A DNA stretch of 10,769 nt from AV133 sp035567015 (GTDB taxonomy: Bacteria; Verrucomicrobiota; Verrucomicrobiia; Chthoniobacterales; UBA10450): contig DATMPQ010000205.1 of the NCBI GenBank assembly GCA_035567015.1, positions 1 to 10,769 on the forward strand. Direction: 5' to 3'. Made by a program: the position numbers and the translations under genes. This document shows positions 1-5,272 of this stretch, in pieces (positions within the stretch are counted from its first letter, which is position 1; every line of letters begins with the position of its first letter). A model generated the notes under the pieces. It saw only the letters and a list, made by a program, of their open reading frames with translations. It searched no databases and was not told the DNA's origin.

Positions 1-128
1 CCAAGTCGCAAGTGGGGGCTACAGTTGGGGCCGGGAATTTCCGGGAAGACGTGAATGTGAATGGCACGATCAGCTCGACGGATGTAGCACTGGTCAAATC
101 CGACGTAGGCCACGCACTGCCTCCCTAA
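1..128 (+). CDS. C-terminal end of a dockerin-like secreted protein (5' truncated by window)
   Basis: Reading from base 3, an open frame runs to TAA at 126-128. It encodes a tail with NFREDVNVNGTISSTD followed by VALVKSDVG. The segment D-V-N-V-N-G-T-I-S-S-T-D fits the type I dockerin/EF-hand-like calcium loop, with ligands at positions 1, 3, 5, 9 and 12, followed by the start of the exit helix. In large Verrucomicrobiota surface proteins such a loop pair typically closes the protein a few residues before the stop, as here. Only the second loop is inside the window, so the catalytic or adhesive domains upstream cannot be named. The role is probably extracellular or cell-surface anchoring (inference). 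Confidence 0.75.
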   Translation, partial: KSQVGATVGAGNFREDVNVNGTISSTDVALVKSDVGHALPP

Positions 129-133
129 TAGCT

Positions 134-165
134 GAGCGCAGCGGAAAAGTTCGTTGCCTGCGCTC
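134..165 (+). terminator. Possible stem-loop after the dockerin gene
   Basis: GAGCGCAG (134-141) pairs perfectly with CTGCGCTC (158-165), leaving a 16-nt loop. It starts six bases after the stop codon. There is no run of T after it, so it is not a classical intrinsic terminator; it may protect the mRNA end or be incidental. Confidence 0.35.
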
Positions 166-189
166 GCATTGAGAGCGGCAGGAATTTGA

Positions 190-217
190 AATTGGGGGTC
201 TGTAATTGGGGGTCAGT
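190..217 (+). repeat. 14-bp tandem duplication at the left edge of RAYT copy 1
   Basis: AATTGGGGGTCTGT (190-203) is followed directly by AATTGGGGGTCAGT (204-217), with one mismatch in 14. The second unit is the outer end of the transposon's inverted repeat, so the first looks like an extra partial copy of that end. Confidence 0.6.
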
Positions 218-442
218 GTGCAAATCTTGACACATCCTCTTTCTCACTCTGCTGCTTGGATTGCGCGATTGATAAAATCAGCGAATCGAGACGGCACTTG
301 CCGCTTCCTTCGTTTGACCACAGCGCGTCGCAACAGTTGACTCACATTAGCGGCACCGCGTATTTGCAATTTCTCCGCCAGCCACTCCTGCGTGACAGTG
401 GTCCGGCTCCACAAAAGATGTCAAGATTAGCACACTGACCCC
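209..442. mobile_element. Non-autonomous RAYT-type transposon derivative, copy 1
   Basis: The element is bounded by 24-bp inverted repeats at 209-232 (GGGGTCAGTGTGC followed by AAATCTTGACA) and 419-442, which match at 23 of 24 positions. The repeat may extend outward a few bases into AATT/TATT. Between the ends lies the 3' part of a transposase gene on the minus strand (separate entry). The first 55 bases are 53/55 identical to the left end of the copy at 3380-3554. Long terminal inverted repeats around a Y1 (HUH) REP-associated tyrosine transposase, and deletion derivatives of such units, are known in soil bacteria. Mobilisation would need a full transposase elsewhere in the genome. Confidence 0.75.
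244..420 (-). pseudogene. RAYT/Y1 transposase C-terminal remnant
   Basis: Minus-strand reading from 420 to the TGA at 246-244 gives 58 residues. They contain TTVTQEWLAEKLQIRGAANV, then SQLLRR and a basic tail rich in K and R. The pattern T-T-V-x-x-x-W-L-A-x-K-L followed by a small-residue turn and N-V-S-x-L-L matches the C-terminal helical segment usual in REP-associated tyrosine transposases. An in-frame TGA lies directly before the first residue, exactly where the terminal inverted repeat begins, so the start codon and HUH catalytic domain are deleted. Assignment rests on this motif plus the transposon ends. The N-terminal counterpart is in the copy at 3380-3554. Confidence 0.65.
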
Positions 443-483
443 TATTCCCGAGGTTCCAAAACCACAAACCGCCAGCAGGACTG

Positions 484-1851
484 TTAATTGAGCCCATAAA
501 CTTCGACGAGGGCGACGCCGATCGTGTTGTTCTTGCCGCGCACGATCGCGGTGTAATTTCCCGGTGCGAGCGTCCGCACGATGGCGGATTCTTTGTCGTT
601 GGTCGGCGCAAGGCCGGTCGCTTGGATTTGCGCTTGCTGTGTATCCTTCCAATTGTCGTTAAAGGCGATGAGCGCGCCAATCCCATTATGCAGCTCCAAG
701 GTCGGATCGAGCAGCGGATTGGCAATGCCGTGCTGAGCCAAGGAAGGGCCAATGACGCGCACGATTACATTCTTCTGTCCGGCGCCGGTGATGATAATGC
801 CGCCGATCATGACGTTGTTGCCGGTCTGCACCTGCGCGCGGGTCGAGATGTTACCCAGCTTGGAACTAGCGGTCGGATCCAAGTCGTAGGCTTCCACCAG
901 CGCGATCCCGGTCCCGTTGTTCACCCCGCGCACGATGGCGGTGTAGTTGCCGGGATTTAAGCTCATCAGGATCGCTGACTCAAAGTTGTTACTCGGCGCG
1001 AGGCCACTGTCGATGATCTCTTGTCTGTTCGGCGCGTCCATCCAGTTGTCGTTGGATGCGATCACCGCACCCGTATGATCATGCAGCTCGAGGGTCGGAT
1101 TTTGCATTGGGTTGGTAATGCCATGCTGAACCAGTGATGGCCCAATCGCCCGCACAATCACGCTCTTCTGCCCACTGCCGGTGATGATAAAGCCGCCGAT
1201 CATGACGTTGTCGCCGGTCTGAACAAAGGCGCGCGTTGAAATGTTGGAAATCGAGCTCGTGCCGCTGGATGCCACCGTCACCTGCATTCCATCCGTGACC
1301 ACCCAATCGCCCAGGATCGTAATGGTCTTTACAGGCGTAGCGAAAGCGTAGCCGTGCCAGTCCATATTCAGGATGTGGTTGTGGTTCATTGGCGGCGAGT
1401 AATCGAAGCTGGTTGTGCCAACGAGATTCCCGCTGGCATTGTAGAAACTAAGCTCCGTCGGCGGGCCTTGGCAGGAAAAGGGCAAAGCTCCCCAGTAGGC
1501 CCCAAAGGCCGAGACAGGCTGAGAAAAGGAAATCGTTATTGACGTCGGCCTCGCGTTATCACCCATGAACCTGACTCCGTCACTCGCTGCGGCGTAACCG
1601 TAACATTCCAAAAACATATTGGGGCCGTCAATTTCCAGCAAAGTACCCGAGATCGTAGCGGTACCTCCAAGAATGGAGATCACTCTGGATCCGAGCTTCT
1701 CTATCGGAAATTCTTCCCATGTTTCGGAGTTAGTGCCGACAAACGGGGGCACAAGTGTCACCTGTTGAGCGTATGCCGGGGGAGCTTTTACAAAGAACAA
1801 CAGGGCGAGCACACCGGACAGGCAAAGCATCGCCGCGCGCAAAGATGTCAT
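484..1851 (-). CDS. Exported protein with two tandem ~123-aa beta-rich repeats
   Basis: From ATG at 1851 the product is 455 aa. Its N terminus is a clear signal peptide: MTSLRAAMLCLSGVLALLFF, then VKAPPAYA before QQ, with likely cleavage after AYA. A first domain of about 165 aa follows, with motifs ITISFSQPVSAFGAYWG and a C-F-Y-N-A-S-G-N-L-V-G type strand pattern. It resembles beta-sandwich domains of secreted proteins, but I cannot name a family. The last 250 residues are two tandem repeats starting S/G-NISTRA and ending in ALVE-A/V-Y. They share VIVR-x-IGPSL, NPTLELH/DPTLELH, NDNW and PGNYTAIVRG. This repeat is common in Verrucomicrobiota and Acidobacteriota exported proteins. The frame extends upstream to a GTG at 1998, with another ATG at 1893; I prefer 1851 because it gives a compact signal peptide, although no start has a good Shine-Dalgarno. 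Function is unknown, probably surface or extracellular. Confidence 0.8.
   Translation of the reverse strand: MTSLRAAMLCLSGVLALLFFVKAPPAYAQQVTLVPPFVGTNSETWEEFPIEKLGSRVISILGGTATISGTLLEIDGPNMFLECYGYAAASDGVRFMGDNARPTSITISFSQPVSAFGAYWGALPFSCQGPPTELSFYNASGNLVGTTSFDYSPPMNHNHILNMDWHGYAFATPVKTITILGDWVVTDGMQVTVASSGTSSISNISTRAFVQTGDNVMIGGFIITGSGQKSVIVRAIGPSLVQHGITNPMQNPTLELHDHTGAVIASNDNWMDAPNRQEIIDSGLAPSNNFESAILMSLNPGNYTAIVRGVNNGTGIALVEAYDLDPTASSKLGNISTRAQVQTGNNVMIGGIIITGAGQKNVIVRVIGPSLAQHGIANPLLDPTLELHNGIGALIAFNDNWKDTQQAQIQATGLAPTNDKESAIVRTLAPGNYTAIVRGKNNTIGVALVEVYGLN
487..855 (-). repeat. Beta-rich protein repeat, copy 2 (C-terminal)
   Basis: This segment codes for the second ~123-residue unit, beginning GNISTRAQVQTGNNVMIGG and ending VALVEVYGLN. 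It aligns along its whole length with the unit encoded at 877-1248. Differences are scattered substitutions and one short gap around the loop after NDNW, which points to an old tandem duplication within the gene. Confidence 0.75.
877..1248 (-). repeat. Beta-rich protein repeat, copy 1
   Basis: This segment codes for the first repeat unit, SNISTRAFVQTGDNVMIGG through ALVEAYDLD. The DNA is also visibly similar to the unit at 487-855, for example around the GGTGATGATAA and ATCATGACGTTG stretches of the plus strand. A seven-residue linker separates the units. Confidence 0.75.
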
Positions 1852-2350
1852 AAAGGGGATCCGGGTTTTCCTAAGCTGAAACAATTGGTTCATATCCGAG
1901 CTGCTGAATTGCTCGTGATTAATAAGCGAAAACGTGCGCGCGACGAAACCGGCGGCGGAGTTGAGCAACAGTCGTGGCTCTGACTTGCACCAGTCCACAT
2001 GGTGACATCAACCTCATGTGACTGCGCATTCACGCCGTAACGAAACTTAGCGAAACGCGCCAGTTGTGTCAATTTAAAACAGGAGTAGCGGCTGTGGATC
2101 GGGCATCAGTTTGGCCGGGTGGCCATTTCCTTTTGACATCGACGGCGAGAGTTGGGTAAATGGCCCTCCGTGACTGGAACCAGGTGCAATACGCCCAGTA
2201 TGGTACGCCACTGCCATGATCTTGGATCTCCTATTTTCCTACTACTGGCTTGCTGTCGGTATCATCTGTCAGAACACCAGCAGGGGACGACTGGCCAGAT
2301 TACGTTGTGAGGATCGGTGCCACCTACATCGTCGAAAGCGCGAGAGACTA
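1852..2350. other. Gene-poor interval with no supported feature
   Basis: Open frames continue into this stretch from both sides: the minus-strand frame reaches 1998 and a plus-strand frame opens at 2216. Neither extension shows recognisable residues or a convincing ribosome binding site. A minus-strand 48-codon ORF (2218 to about 2074) and a 19-aa plus-strand ORF (2160-2219) are present but unsupported. The start signals of the divergent genes at 1851 (minus) and 2351 (plus) should lie here. I see no clear promoter hexamers. Confidence 0.5.
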
Positions 2351-2605
2351 ATGTTTCAAATTAGGACACTACCGAAAAAACATTCTTACGAAGTCCGACC
2401 GCGCAAGGATAAGCGCGGCGTCGATTTAATCTCGGACGTGTTGCCACTCGGTACGTTGTGGTACGGCGAACCTGATGGCATCAGCAACGCAATTGAGTAC
2501 GCGAAATTCTACAGCCGCTCACATGACGTAGTGATTCGGGTTTTCGATGAATCGGGCACTGTGATCGAAACGCACGAGCAAGCGGGAGATTTCAAGAAAT
2601 GGTGA
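2351..2605 (+). CDS. Conserved small orphan protein (84 aa)
   Basis: The protein begins MFQIRTLPKKHSYEVRPRKD and continues KRGVDLISD, then LWYGEP, DGISNAIEYAK, SHDVVIRVFDE and TVIETHE. It is soluble, has no signal peptide and is basic near the N terminus. The ATG at 2351 follows GAGAG at about seven bases. The frame is open back to 2216, but the extra 45 residues are arginine/cysteine-rich and look non-coding. I recognise this as a type of short protein that recurs in soil Verrucomicrobiota, without a known function. The alternating V-I-R-V-F / G-T-V-I-E-T pattern suggests a small alpha/beta fold with a beta-hairpin at the C terminus (inference). Confidence 0.75.
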   Translation: MFQIRTLPKKHSYEVRPRKDKRGVDLISDVLPLGTLWYGEPDGISNAIEYAKFYSRSHDVVIRVFDESGTVIETHEQAGDFKKW

Positions 2606-2657
2606 AAGTTGCTCGCGTCAGCACTGGCGAAAAACCAGTCGTGGCGTAATATGTGCC

Positions 2658-3062
2658 ATGAAACCGAGAGATAGTTTCGTCAGCAACGTTCTTCTGATTC
2701 TTGCTTTTCTGTGTGCAATTTCCATCAGCACTGTTGCGCAAGGGAGTCCCCCGCCTGGTCGCCTGATTGTCGAAAGAGTGCCGAACTTCGGATGGAATCT
2801 GGCTTTCCATCTCCAGATCGATGGCAGGTCTGTCGCGAACATCGTACAGGGTCGCCGCTATGATGGTTGGGTCCCAGCGGGACGCCATGTCTTAACCGTG
2901 TACAAAGTGCCCTACGTAGGCTATGTCGAGCCGACTTCGAGAACAGTGAACGTCCAGCCGGGGCGGACCTACGTATTTACTGCGATGTGGGATTCGAATC
3001 TGGTTTTTCTCCGCAGAGCAGAGGTGTTATCGCCCGGGGAGCTGTGGCAACTTAGACCTTAG
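2658..3062 (+). CDS. Small exported PEGA-like protein
   Basis: The 134-aa product starts MKPRDSFVSNVLLILAFLCA, a basic n-region plus hydrophobic core, with likely signal peptidase cleavage near TVAQ-GS. The mature part reads G-R-L-I-V-E-R-V-P-N-F-G, then LQIDGRSVANIVQGRRYDGW, VPAGRHVLTVYKVP and TVNVQPGRTYVFTAMWD. The order 'ligand-like D-G, then P-A-G-R-H-x-L-T-V, then V-x-P-G-R-T-Y-x-F' is that of PEGA-type or carboxypeptidase-regulatory-like beta-sandwich domains. I infer a periplasmic or surface accessory role. It lies 52 bp downstream of the orphan gene at 2351-2605 on the same strand, so the two could be cotranscribed. The Cys in the signal peptide lies inside the hydrophobic core and is not a lipobox. 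Confidence 0.75.
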   Translation: MKPRDSFVSNVLLILAFLCAISISTVAQGSPPPGRLIVERVPNFGWNLAFHLQIDGRSVANIVQGRRYDGWVPAGRHVLTVYKVPYVGYVEPTSRTVNVQPGRTYVFTAMWDSNLVFLRRAEVLSPGELWQLRP

Positions 3063-3070
3063 CAGTTTTA

Positions 3071-3325
3071 CTAATTGTTTGCGACCGTTTGTGGCGCAGG
3101 TTTCCTCAGTTCAAGCCGCGCGCTCACTTTCTGTAGGTCCGCAGTAAGCGCTTCAATTTACTCTTGCTGTTTGGCTATGGTCGCCTCCTGTTTTGTAAGA
3201 GCAGACTTTAACTGGGTGATCGCCGCTTTCTGTTCACGCACCGTGCGGTCTTGCTCCTCGACCTTGCGGTGCCGAGTGTTCTCTAGTTTAGCGGAAGCGT
3301 CCACACGGTCAGGGTTGCTGTATTG
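3071..3325 (-). pseudogene. Decayed C terminus of a tail-fibre-domain-type coiled-coil protein
   Basis: Minus-strand reading from 3325 gives QYSNPDRVDASAKLENTR, then a coiled coil (KVEEQDRTVREQKAAITQLK, SALTKQEATIAKQQE). An in-frame TAA follows at 3160-3158, then the frame resumes as IEALTADLQKVSARLEL, RKPAPQTVANN and TAG at 3073-3071. The ending I-E-A-L-T-A-x-L-Q-K-V-S-A-x-L-E-x-x-K-P-A-P-Q is one I associate with long verrucomicrobial proteins annotated 'tail fiber domain-containing'. In intact relatives the stop position is expected to be Q, so CAA to TAA is the simplest lesion. A TGA also precedes the segment, and the S74/chaperone-like domains are absent, so this is only the gene's last 84 codons. 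Confidence 0.7.
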
Positions 3326-3364
3326 TCATCTACGGCGGCGAGAAGCGCCGTCTGGGTCTGGAGG

Positions 3365-3502
3365 CTAATGGGGAAATTGGGGGTCAGTGTGCAAATCTTG
3401 ACACTTCCTCTTTCTTACTCTGCTGCTTGGATTGTGCCGATTGCCGCGCGCCATCACATGATAGAATGCCCCCGGGAATTCAACACGAACGCTCCGCGCC
3501 AT
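3365..3502 (-). pseudogene. RAYT/Y1 transposase N-terminal remnant
   Basis: ATG at 3502-3500 on the minus strand follows GAGGAG (3520-3515), a good ribosome binding site. It encodes MARSVRVEFPGAFYHVMARG followed by NR. This is the hallmark N terminus of REP-associated tyrosine transposases (M-A-R-x-x-R-x-E-x-P-G-x-x-Y-H-V-x-x-R-G-N). After NR the reading jumps to the far 3' end of the gene in the wrong frame. It then runs through the inverted repeat to TAG at 3367-3365. The HUH histidines and catalytic tyrosine are missing, so no active enzyme is made. The junction near 3435-3440 lies at a short CGATTG-like match that could reflect a microhomology deletion (inference). Confidence 0.8.
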
Positions 3503-3554
3503 TGAACTTAGACTCTCCTCTAATTCAATATGTCAACATTTGCATACTGACCCC
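3380..3554. mobile_element. Non-autonomous RAYT-type transposon derivative, copy 2
   Basis: The 24-bp inverted repeats at 3380-3403 and 3531-3554 match at 22 of 24 positions. The left one is identical to the left end of the copy at 209-442. The outer flanks are also alike: AATTG before the left end and TATTC after the right end in both copies. Inside, on the minus strand, is the start of a RAYT gene joined to its extreme 3' end (separate entry). At 175 bp the element is MITE-like. It sits between the tail-fibre remnant and the PEP-CTERM gene. Confidence 0.75.
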
Positions 3555-3735
3555 TATTCTATTCCCCAACCTGAAAAACGATCAAATCTGCGCCGCAAAT
3601 GGTGCTTAACAGTCAGTAAAGCAGCCCGCCCGATCAATCTTCATCTGAAACTCCGCGCTTATCAGCGCGCGAGACGCCATAGAAATGCCGAAATTTGTGC
3701 CAGAGGCAATCGCGCTACATCCTGGCACCAAATCA

Positions 3736-4326
3736 TTATCGCCGGCGCACCGTTAGGAAGGCCCCCGCAGCAAGGCTGAAAAGTATGAGGGTGGAAGGTT
3801 CGGGAACGATGGTGCCAAATTGCACGGGGAAGGTGATGTTCGTGTTCAACACATCTCCGGCAGAGGTTAAAGCAACTTCGAAATGGGGATCCGCATCGGA
3901 GCCAATAGCGTAGCGATCATCCGTCGAGGCAGTCCTGAAACTCAAGTCAGCTGGGTTCTGGCCATTCGCATTAGCCGTATTGAAGATCAATGTTGAAGCA
4001 TTGGCGTCGATCAAGAATTGGCCCGTCCCAGTAATTTGCGAAAGATTCGCCTGGACCAATGAGTAGGGAGTTCCATTTACCGTCAGTGTAAGGTTAACCG
4101 CAGTAAAGGGATTGGGCGCTCCATTCATGATCGTATAGTTCCCGATCGGCAAATCAACTGTTCCGACCAGGGAAGCGGTACCGCCGCCAGTAAAGGATAG
4201 ATTGACGTCATAAGTAGCTGCTGCCGCAGAGCGCGCATTGATCAGAACAGATACGCTGATAGCTGCCGCGAGGAGCGAGAGCCTCAAACTGCGTTTGATG
4301 GTAGGGATTGCGTGCCTCCGATTCAT
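3736..4326 (-). CDS. PEP-CTERM sorting-domain protein
   Basis: The 196-aa product has an N-terminal signal peptide. It begins MNRRHAIPTIKRSLRLSLLA with a hydrophobic stretch to SARSAAAA-like residues, and cleavage is likely after AAAA before TYDV. The body is a beta-rich, T/N/G-rich domain (residues about 38-170), with VNLSFTGGGTASLVGTVDL and VNLTLTVNGTPYSLVQANL. The C terminus is VPEPSTLILFSLAAG, a hydrophobic helix and the basic end VRRR, the complete tripartite PEP-CTERM signal. In known systems this signal is processed by an exosortase (EpsH/XrtA type) and linked to exopolysaccharide or biofilm export. No exosortase is in this window. The start ATG at 4326 has no obvious Shine-Dalgarno. 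Confidence 0.88.
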   Translation of the reverse strand: MNRRHAIPTIKRSLRLSLLAAAISVSVLINARSAAAATYDVNLSFTGGGTASLVGTVDLPIGNYTIMNGAPNPFTAVNLTLTVNGTPYSLVQANLSQITGTGQFLIDANASTLIFNTANANGQNPADLSFRTASTDDRYAIGSDADPHFEVALTSAGDVLNTNITFPVQFGTIVPEPSTLILFSLAAGAFLTVRRR

Positions 4327-4380
4327 GATTGTGTGTGTAGTCAGTTGCAGAGATCGAAGTCAAGACAATTCGGGATCAAC

Positions 4381-4461
4381 ATGGAGACGTTGGCACTCGC
4401 ACTCTTGGGGGTAGCGTGGGCTAATTTGCGCGCTGAGGCTCAAGTCAGCGTTTCCGTCTAG
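4381..4461 (+). pseudogene. Possible truncated secreted-protein start (signal peptide only)
   Basis: ATG at 4381 opens a 26-aa frame, METLALALLGVAWANLRAEA followed by QVSVSV and TAG. It reads like a signal peptide with cleavage after AEA, then the first beta-strand of a mature exported protein. The frame stops four bases before the tRNA-like fragment at 4465. This may be the front of a gene cut by an insertion, or a chance hydrophobic ORF. No strong ribosome binding site is seen. Confidence 0.35.
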
Positions 4462-4464
4462 CAG

Positions 4465-4491
4465 GGCGACCCTAACGGGATTCGAACCCAC
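4465..4491 (-). other. tRNA 3'-end-like fragment (T-arm plus acceptor side), possible attachment site
   Basis: On the minus strand the sequence reads GTGGGTTCGAATCCC, then GTTAGGGTCGCC. The T-loop TTCGAAT is flanked by GTGGG and CCCGT, which pair with two wobbles, and then a seven-base acceptor strand follows. The expected 5' acceptor partner (GACCCTA on the minus strand) is not found within 150 bases upstream, so this is not a whole tRNA. Duplicated 3' ends of tRNA genes are typical attachment-site scars of tyrosine-recombinase islands. No integrase is in the window. Confidence 0.4.
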
Positions 4492-4553
4492 GCAAGCGCT
4501 TTCGCGTTGTTGCGCGATTCTGTGGTGATTCCCAGGTAAAAATGCAGTTATTT

Positions 4554-4588
4554 GCGAAAGCGTCGAATTGCTGATTCGGCATTTTCGC
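4554..4588. repeat. 35-nt hairpin with 15-bp imperfect stem
   Basis: GCGAAA (4554-4559) pairs with TTTCGC (4583-4588) and CGAAT (4564-4568) with ATTCG (4574-4578) around a TGCTG loop. Between the two stems, GCGT and GCAT pair except for one C/A mismatch, counting G-T wobbles. It is not followed by a T-run on either strand, so a recombination or processing site is as likely as a terminator. Confidence 0.55.
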
Positions 4589-4683
4589 GCAGATTTACGC
4601 ACGTCTGCTGTCCGATTTTGGATTCAACCGGCAACGTCGAACGCACTATTCCGTTCAGTGAAGCAGACAGAAAGCTTTAACGC

Positions 4684-4872
4684 ATGAAATACTGGGAGAT
4701 TATCGGGAGCAAGCTCAGCGCGTCTGGTTGGACGTGGGGTTACTGCACTGTCGCCACCGCAAGTGGATCGCATTACATCGTTGACGCGCATTGCTGCGAT
4801 GGACGCCGATTCATCGTTGAATCTGACAAACTTTTGACCGCGTTCCTCGAATTAGAAGCAACTTTATTGTGA
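4684..4872 (+). CDS. Conserved small orphan protein (62 aa), first gene of a coupled pair
   Basis: The product reads MKYWEIIGSKLSASGWTWGY, then CTVATASGSHYIVDAHCCDG, RRFIVESDKLLTAFLELEA and TLL. The pattern 'MKYWEII-x-x-x-L-S-x-x-G-W-x-W-G ... V-D-A-H-x-x-D-G-R-R-F-x-V-x-x-D-x-L-L-T-A-F-x-E-L-E' recurs in soil Verrucomicrobiota as a short cytoplasmic protein of unknown function. It predicts a helix, a beta-hairpin and a helix. There is no signal peptide or membrane segment. The last four bases (GTGA) overlap the start of the LuxR-type gene, so the two are translationally coupled. Confidence 0.78.
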   Translation: MKYWEIIGSKLSASGWTWGYCTVATASGSHYIVDAHCCDGRRFIVESDKLLTAFLELEATLL

Positions 4873-5120
4873 ACCAGATTTACGCGAGCTCAAAGCTAAG
4901 CCGCCGCGAAACGGAGGTTCTTCGGCTACTCGGCGATGGCAAAACAACCTTCGAAGTAGCGACGAAGCTCAAGATAGGTATGAAAACCGTTCAAGCGTAT
5001 TGCGGCCGGCTCAAACAAAAGCTCGAAGCAGCCAACTTCAACCGACTCGTACGAGTCGCGGTTTTGTGGCGTGCGGGCGTTGCTGAAATCGTGGTAACAG
5101 GGATTCGTTCCCCGCGGTAA
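4869..5120 (+). CDS. Stand-alone LuxR/GerE-type HTH DNA-binding protein (83 aa)
   Basis: The start GTG at 4869 overlaps the preceding TGA (GTGA), and AGAAG lies upstream. Residues about 10-68 form a GerE-type helix-turn-helix: LSRRETEVLRLLGDGKTTFE, VATKLKIGMKTVQAYCGRLK, QKLEAANFNRLV. The R-E-x-E-V-L, K-T-V-Q and K-L-x-x-x-N signature residues are present. Typical members carry an N-terminal receiver or sensor domain; here there is none, so the protein is only a DNA-binding module. Activity may be set by dose or by a partner, and the coupled 62-aa protein is the obvious candidate (inference). Family membership is secure; target genes cannot be read from the sequence. Confidence 0.82.
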   Translation: MNQIYASSKLSRRETEVLRLLGDGKTTFEVATKLKIGMKTVQAYCGRLKQKLEAANFNRLVRVAVLWRAGVAEIVVTGIRSPR

Positions 5121-5133
5121 GAATCCACCGCGG
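5112..5133 (+). terminator. Stem-loop overlapping the HTH gene's stop codon
   Basis: CCGCGGT (5112-5118) pairs perfectly with ACCGCGG (5127-5133) around an 8-nt loop that contains the last two bases of TAA (5118-5120). A TTTT run occurs only 14 bases later, so it is a weak terminator candidate. Confidence 0.4.
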
Positions 5134-5245
5134 CGGTCCAACACGTAATTTTGTTTCAGCATTCACTCCGGATGAGCGCAGCGCTCACCGCTGCATAGCT
5201 AATCAGGATCGCATTTTCGGTGGACAGCCGGGCTTCGCCTCGATA

Positions 5246-5261
5246 ATGTTCATGTGAACAT
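5246..5261. promoter_or_regulatory. Dyad ATGTTCA-TG-TGAACAT, operator-like
   Basis: The two 7-bp arms are perfect reverse complements with a 2-bp centre, in the 5'-flanking region 73 bases before the zinc-ribbon gene's start. The size and symmetry suit a dimeric regulator such as an HTH protein. Regulator identity is unknown. Confidence 0.4.
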
Positions 5262-5272
5262 GAAAGCGAGAT

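Noticed and set aside
622..960. Plus-strand open frame of 112 codons inside the repeat-bearing gene
   Set aside because: It lies antisense to the well-supported exported protein and is open only because of that gene's codon usage; no motif or ribosome binding site.
2074..2218. Minus-strand ORF of 48 codons (MAVAYHTGRIAPGSSHGG...) with GGAG upstream
   Set aside because: No recognisable family, G/P/S-rich composition typical of chance frames, and no neighbour support.
3075..3368. Plus-strand open frame of 97 codons, Ser/Cys/Arg-rich
   Set aside because: It is the reverse of the tail-fibre-type remnant, whose minus-strand frame is clearly the meaningful one.
4465..4491. Complete tRNA or tmRNA gene
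   Set aside because: The T-arm is convincing, but no matching 5' acceptor strand, D-arm or anticodon arm was found upstream on that strand.
4360..4602. Minus-strand 80-codon frame across the tRNA-like fragment
   Set aside because: Composition is not protein-like and the frame crosses a structured RNA-like segment and a strong hairpin.
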